The notes beneath the pieces are model-generated. The model was not told the origin of the DNA. It searched no databases and saw nothing but the letters and a program-made list of their open reading frames with translations. The position numbers and the translations under genes are program-made. Shown here in pieces: positions 62,399 through 64,000 of a stretch of DNA of 64,000 bases (position 1 is the first letter of the stretch; each line of letters starts with the position of its first letter). Source of the stretch: Saccharina japonica (taxonomy: Eukaryota > Sar > Phaeophyceae > Laminariales > Laminariaceae); assembly GCA_008828725.1 (NCBI GenBank), contig MEHQ01002981.1:74751-138750 (forward strand). The letters are read 5' to 3'.

Positions 62399-63211
62399 GA
62401 CCTATGCCAATGGGAAAGCGAATATACTCTAAAGAGGTTGAATTCCTAGGATCCCCGCCAGATGTTTCCAGAACAAGCTTGCTATGGGACCGATTTTTAA
62501 AACGGACTATTCCCAACCTTTGGAAAAGCCCGAAAACGGCAATTCTCAGGCCGATGTTGGGACAAGATCCGCTTGAAAAAAACTCAGGCGGATGTTAGTT
62601 CGAAGCGGCGAGATTCCGACTCCTCGACAGACATGGATCGACGAAACCAACGACTGCGTCATGAATTCTGAGCGCAGTGAGCTCGTTACGGACTCCGACT
62701 CAGCCTAGGGTTACCGTGTTCACACGGTGGCCGGTGATATGTGGCGGACGCTTGCCAGGCGTCTGATAAGCAAACAATCGCTGCTGGTGTGCATAAAACA
62801 AATGACAAAATTTCTCGATCCGTCTTAAAAGGCAAAAATTAGTTTTGTTTTCGGGTTTAGGAGAAGAGCGTAGGCTGCCGCCGGCAATTTCTCGCCCACT
62901 AGACCATCGATCCACTTTATATTTTCGACACCGTCATCTGCACTCGTTGGCCTTGCCAGACCCGAAGCGGGCTGGCCGTGGGCTGAGTCTATGTCGAAAT
63001 CGAAGGTCTATCGTCACAAGAGCTGAGGTGGCGATTTGCAACGAGAAAAAGTTGATTGCGCCGCCTGCGGCCGTTTTAAACAAAATATGAAAAATAAGCA
63101 TGTTTTCCTTTTTTTCCCACAGCGGCGGTACGAGCGGATCTTCAGCCCGAACATTCCAGGGAAATATTTGAAACATCGCTTTGAAACATCGCTTTCCCAT
63201 TGGCATAGGTC
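62399..63211. mobile_element. PIF/Harbinger-like non-autonomous element, 813 bp
   Basis: Perfect 23-bp inverted termini (GACCTATGCCAATGGGAAAG plus CGA) are flanked by direct TTA at 62,396-62,398 and 63,212-63,214. A 3-bp TTA/TAA duplication is typical of PIF/Harbinger. Copy 1 has the empty site near 19,010. Inner repeats include TTTGAAACATCGC twice at the right end and AAGATCCGCT in inverted pairs near both ends. Open frames inside are short and unrecognised. The termini match the fold-back MITE at 8,546. Confidence 0.8.
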
Positions 63212-63214
63212 TTA

Positions 63215-64000
63215 TGTAGCAATTATAACAACCGTTAGAGCAGACCCTAAATACCACATCAACACTCCCTAGCTGCAGGGCTATCGTGCATTGTGGTTAT
63301 CGCCGGGGATGCGTTAGATACCACATTCTCTACAACACTAGACCCGATAATACTAGGCGATACTATTTTTATACGTCAATTGTTTAGACTACCCGGGTTG
63401 TGCTTCCTTCCGTGTTTTGCGGTTACTGGTTGGTTGTTCAACTATGTTTAGCTTTGTCGGTCGCGTAGAACGAACGCTAATACATGCTGCATTTTGTTTT
63501 GACGATACCGACTACCAGGTACCAAACTACGGTCCTTGTCAAGCAGTTTAGGAATACGTGGTTTACGATCGACGCTTTAGACTTCCACCGGAAACGATGT
63601 GGTACATATATGTGTTTGTGTGCATGCCAACTTGTTTCGGTTCATAGCATTGGCGAGTAGGCACTTATTTCCCATTCATCGGGTTGGTGGCTGTTTGAAT
63701 CACAGTGCTTTTGATGGCTCGCCTTGGCAAACAGGCCATATATCGGAGTGTTGTGTCTTTGTCTGTGCGGTTTTAGCGTGCTATTCAGTTTCATTACCTA
63801 GTACGCACGCTGCAGACGGCTCACAATCGTCCACCCACCGCCCCAGTCGATTAAATTTCAATAGTATTACTAAAACACCACAAAGTTGTTTGAATCTTAC
63901 ATAAGCGACATCGTAAAGTTTTCCGTCAGGCTGGGTGAACGAGCTTCTGAAATGACCAGGCCGCCGTCATAATCTATATATCTTTGATGTGTTGGACGAT
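63215..64000. other. End of duplicated DNA
   Basis: Matches 19,020-19,860, including GTTTAGCTTT-like and GTGTTGTGTC.GTG blocks. TACCAGGTA at 63,513 is not present in copy 1. Nothing coding is recognised. Confidence 0.55.

Larger units (their letters stand above)
44800..64000. repeat. Segmental duplication, copy 2 (partner 1,104-19,860)
   Basis: Collinear with copy 1 from TACCTGGTATGAC at 44,800 to the window end. Private features are the hAT element (55,886-57,279), the PIF/Harbinger-like element (62,399-63,211), the segment 48,470-49,390, the tandem at 60,400-60,970, and a CTG expansion. The three TIR elements of copy 1 are absent here. Confidence 0.9.

Noticed and set aside
1-64000. Integrated phaeovirus or LTR element
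   Set aside because: EsV-1-7 repeats occur in a brown-algal virus, but no capsid, polymerase, integrase, reverse transcriptase or LTR pair was recognised, and the genes sit in a duplicated host-like context.
1-64000. CRISPR arrays, rRNA genes, bacterial operons
   Set aside because: No regularly spaced direct repeats with unique spacers, no rRNA-like sequence and no close-packed co-directional frames were seen; the tandem arrays are minisatellites.

Overview
This window reads like nuclear DNA of a heterokont alga, most likely a brown alga. The evidence is three intact genes and one broken gene built from the EsV-1-7 cysteine/histidine repeat (C-x4-C-x16-C-x2-H-x12). That family is known from brown algae (including IMMEDIATE UPRIGHT of Ectocarpus) and from the phaeovirus EsV-1, and is sporadic elsewhere. 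Nothing prokaryotic is visible: no operons, ribosome-binding sites or CRISPR. The assignment rests on one gene family, so another stramenopile cannot be excluded.

Layout: 1-1100 is CAG-rich and C-rich tandem repeat. About 1,104-19,860 and 44,800-64,000 are two collinear, strongly diverged copies of one segment of about 19 kb, in the same orientation. Each begins with a leftward EsV-1-7 gene (7+2 repeat units in the first, 5+2 in the second). The rest of each copy is gene-poor, and open frames seen in one copy are generally broken in the other. The copies differ by clean insertions of DNA transposons: TIR elements at 4,469-5,017, 8,546-9,034 and 13,619-13,887 in copy 1; a hAT element at 55,886-57,279 and a PIF/Harbinger-like element at 62,399-63,211 in copy 2. 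Copy-specific segments also occur at about 15.16-16.51 kb and 48.47-49.39 kb.

Between the copies lies a rightward EsV-1-7 gene (21,636-22,994; 9+2 units), an 868-bp-offset tandem duplication (24.5-25.9 kb), and a repeat-dense zone (27.6-38.3 kb) with polypyrimidine tracts, a repeated module, a 24-N gap and an 18-bp minisatellite. Much of 33.2-37.1 kb repeats 27.6-31.8 kb with mostly one-base indels, which looks like uncorrected long-read sequence and possible false duplication. At 38.8-39.6 kb is an EsV-1-7 pseudogene carrying a MITE of the same family as the one at 13.6 kb. 39.6-44.8 kb holds only unrecognised open frames.

The coherent biology is a local, repeat-number-variable EsV-1-7 gene cluster in decaying, transposon-rich DNA. 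The most unexpected sequence signal is a roughly 30-fold excess of the near-palindrome TACCWGGTA (17 exact sites). I recognised no rRNA, secure tRNA, LTR element or integrated virus.
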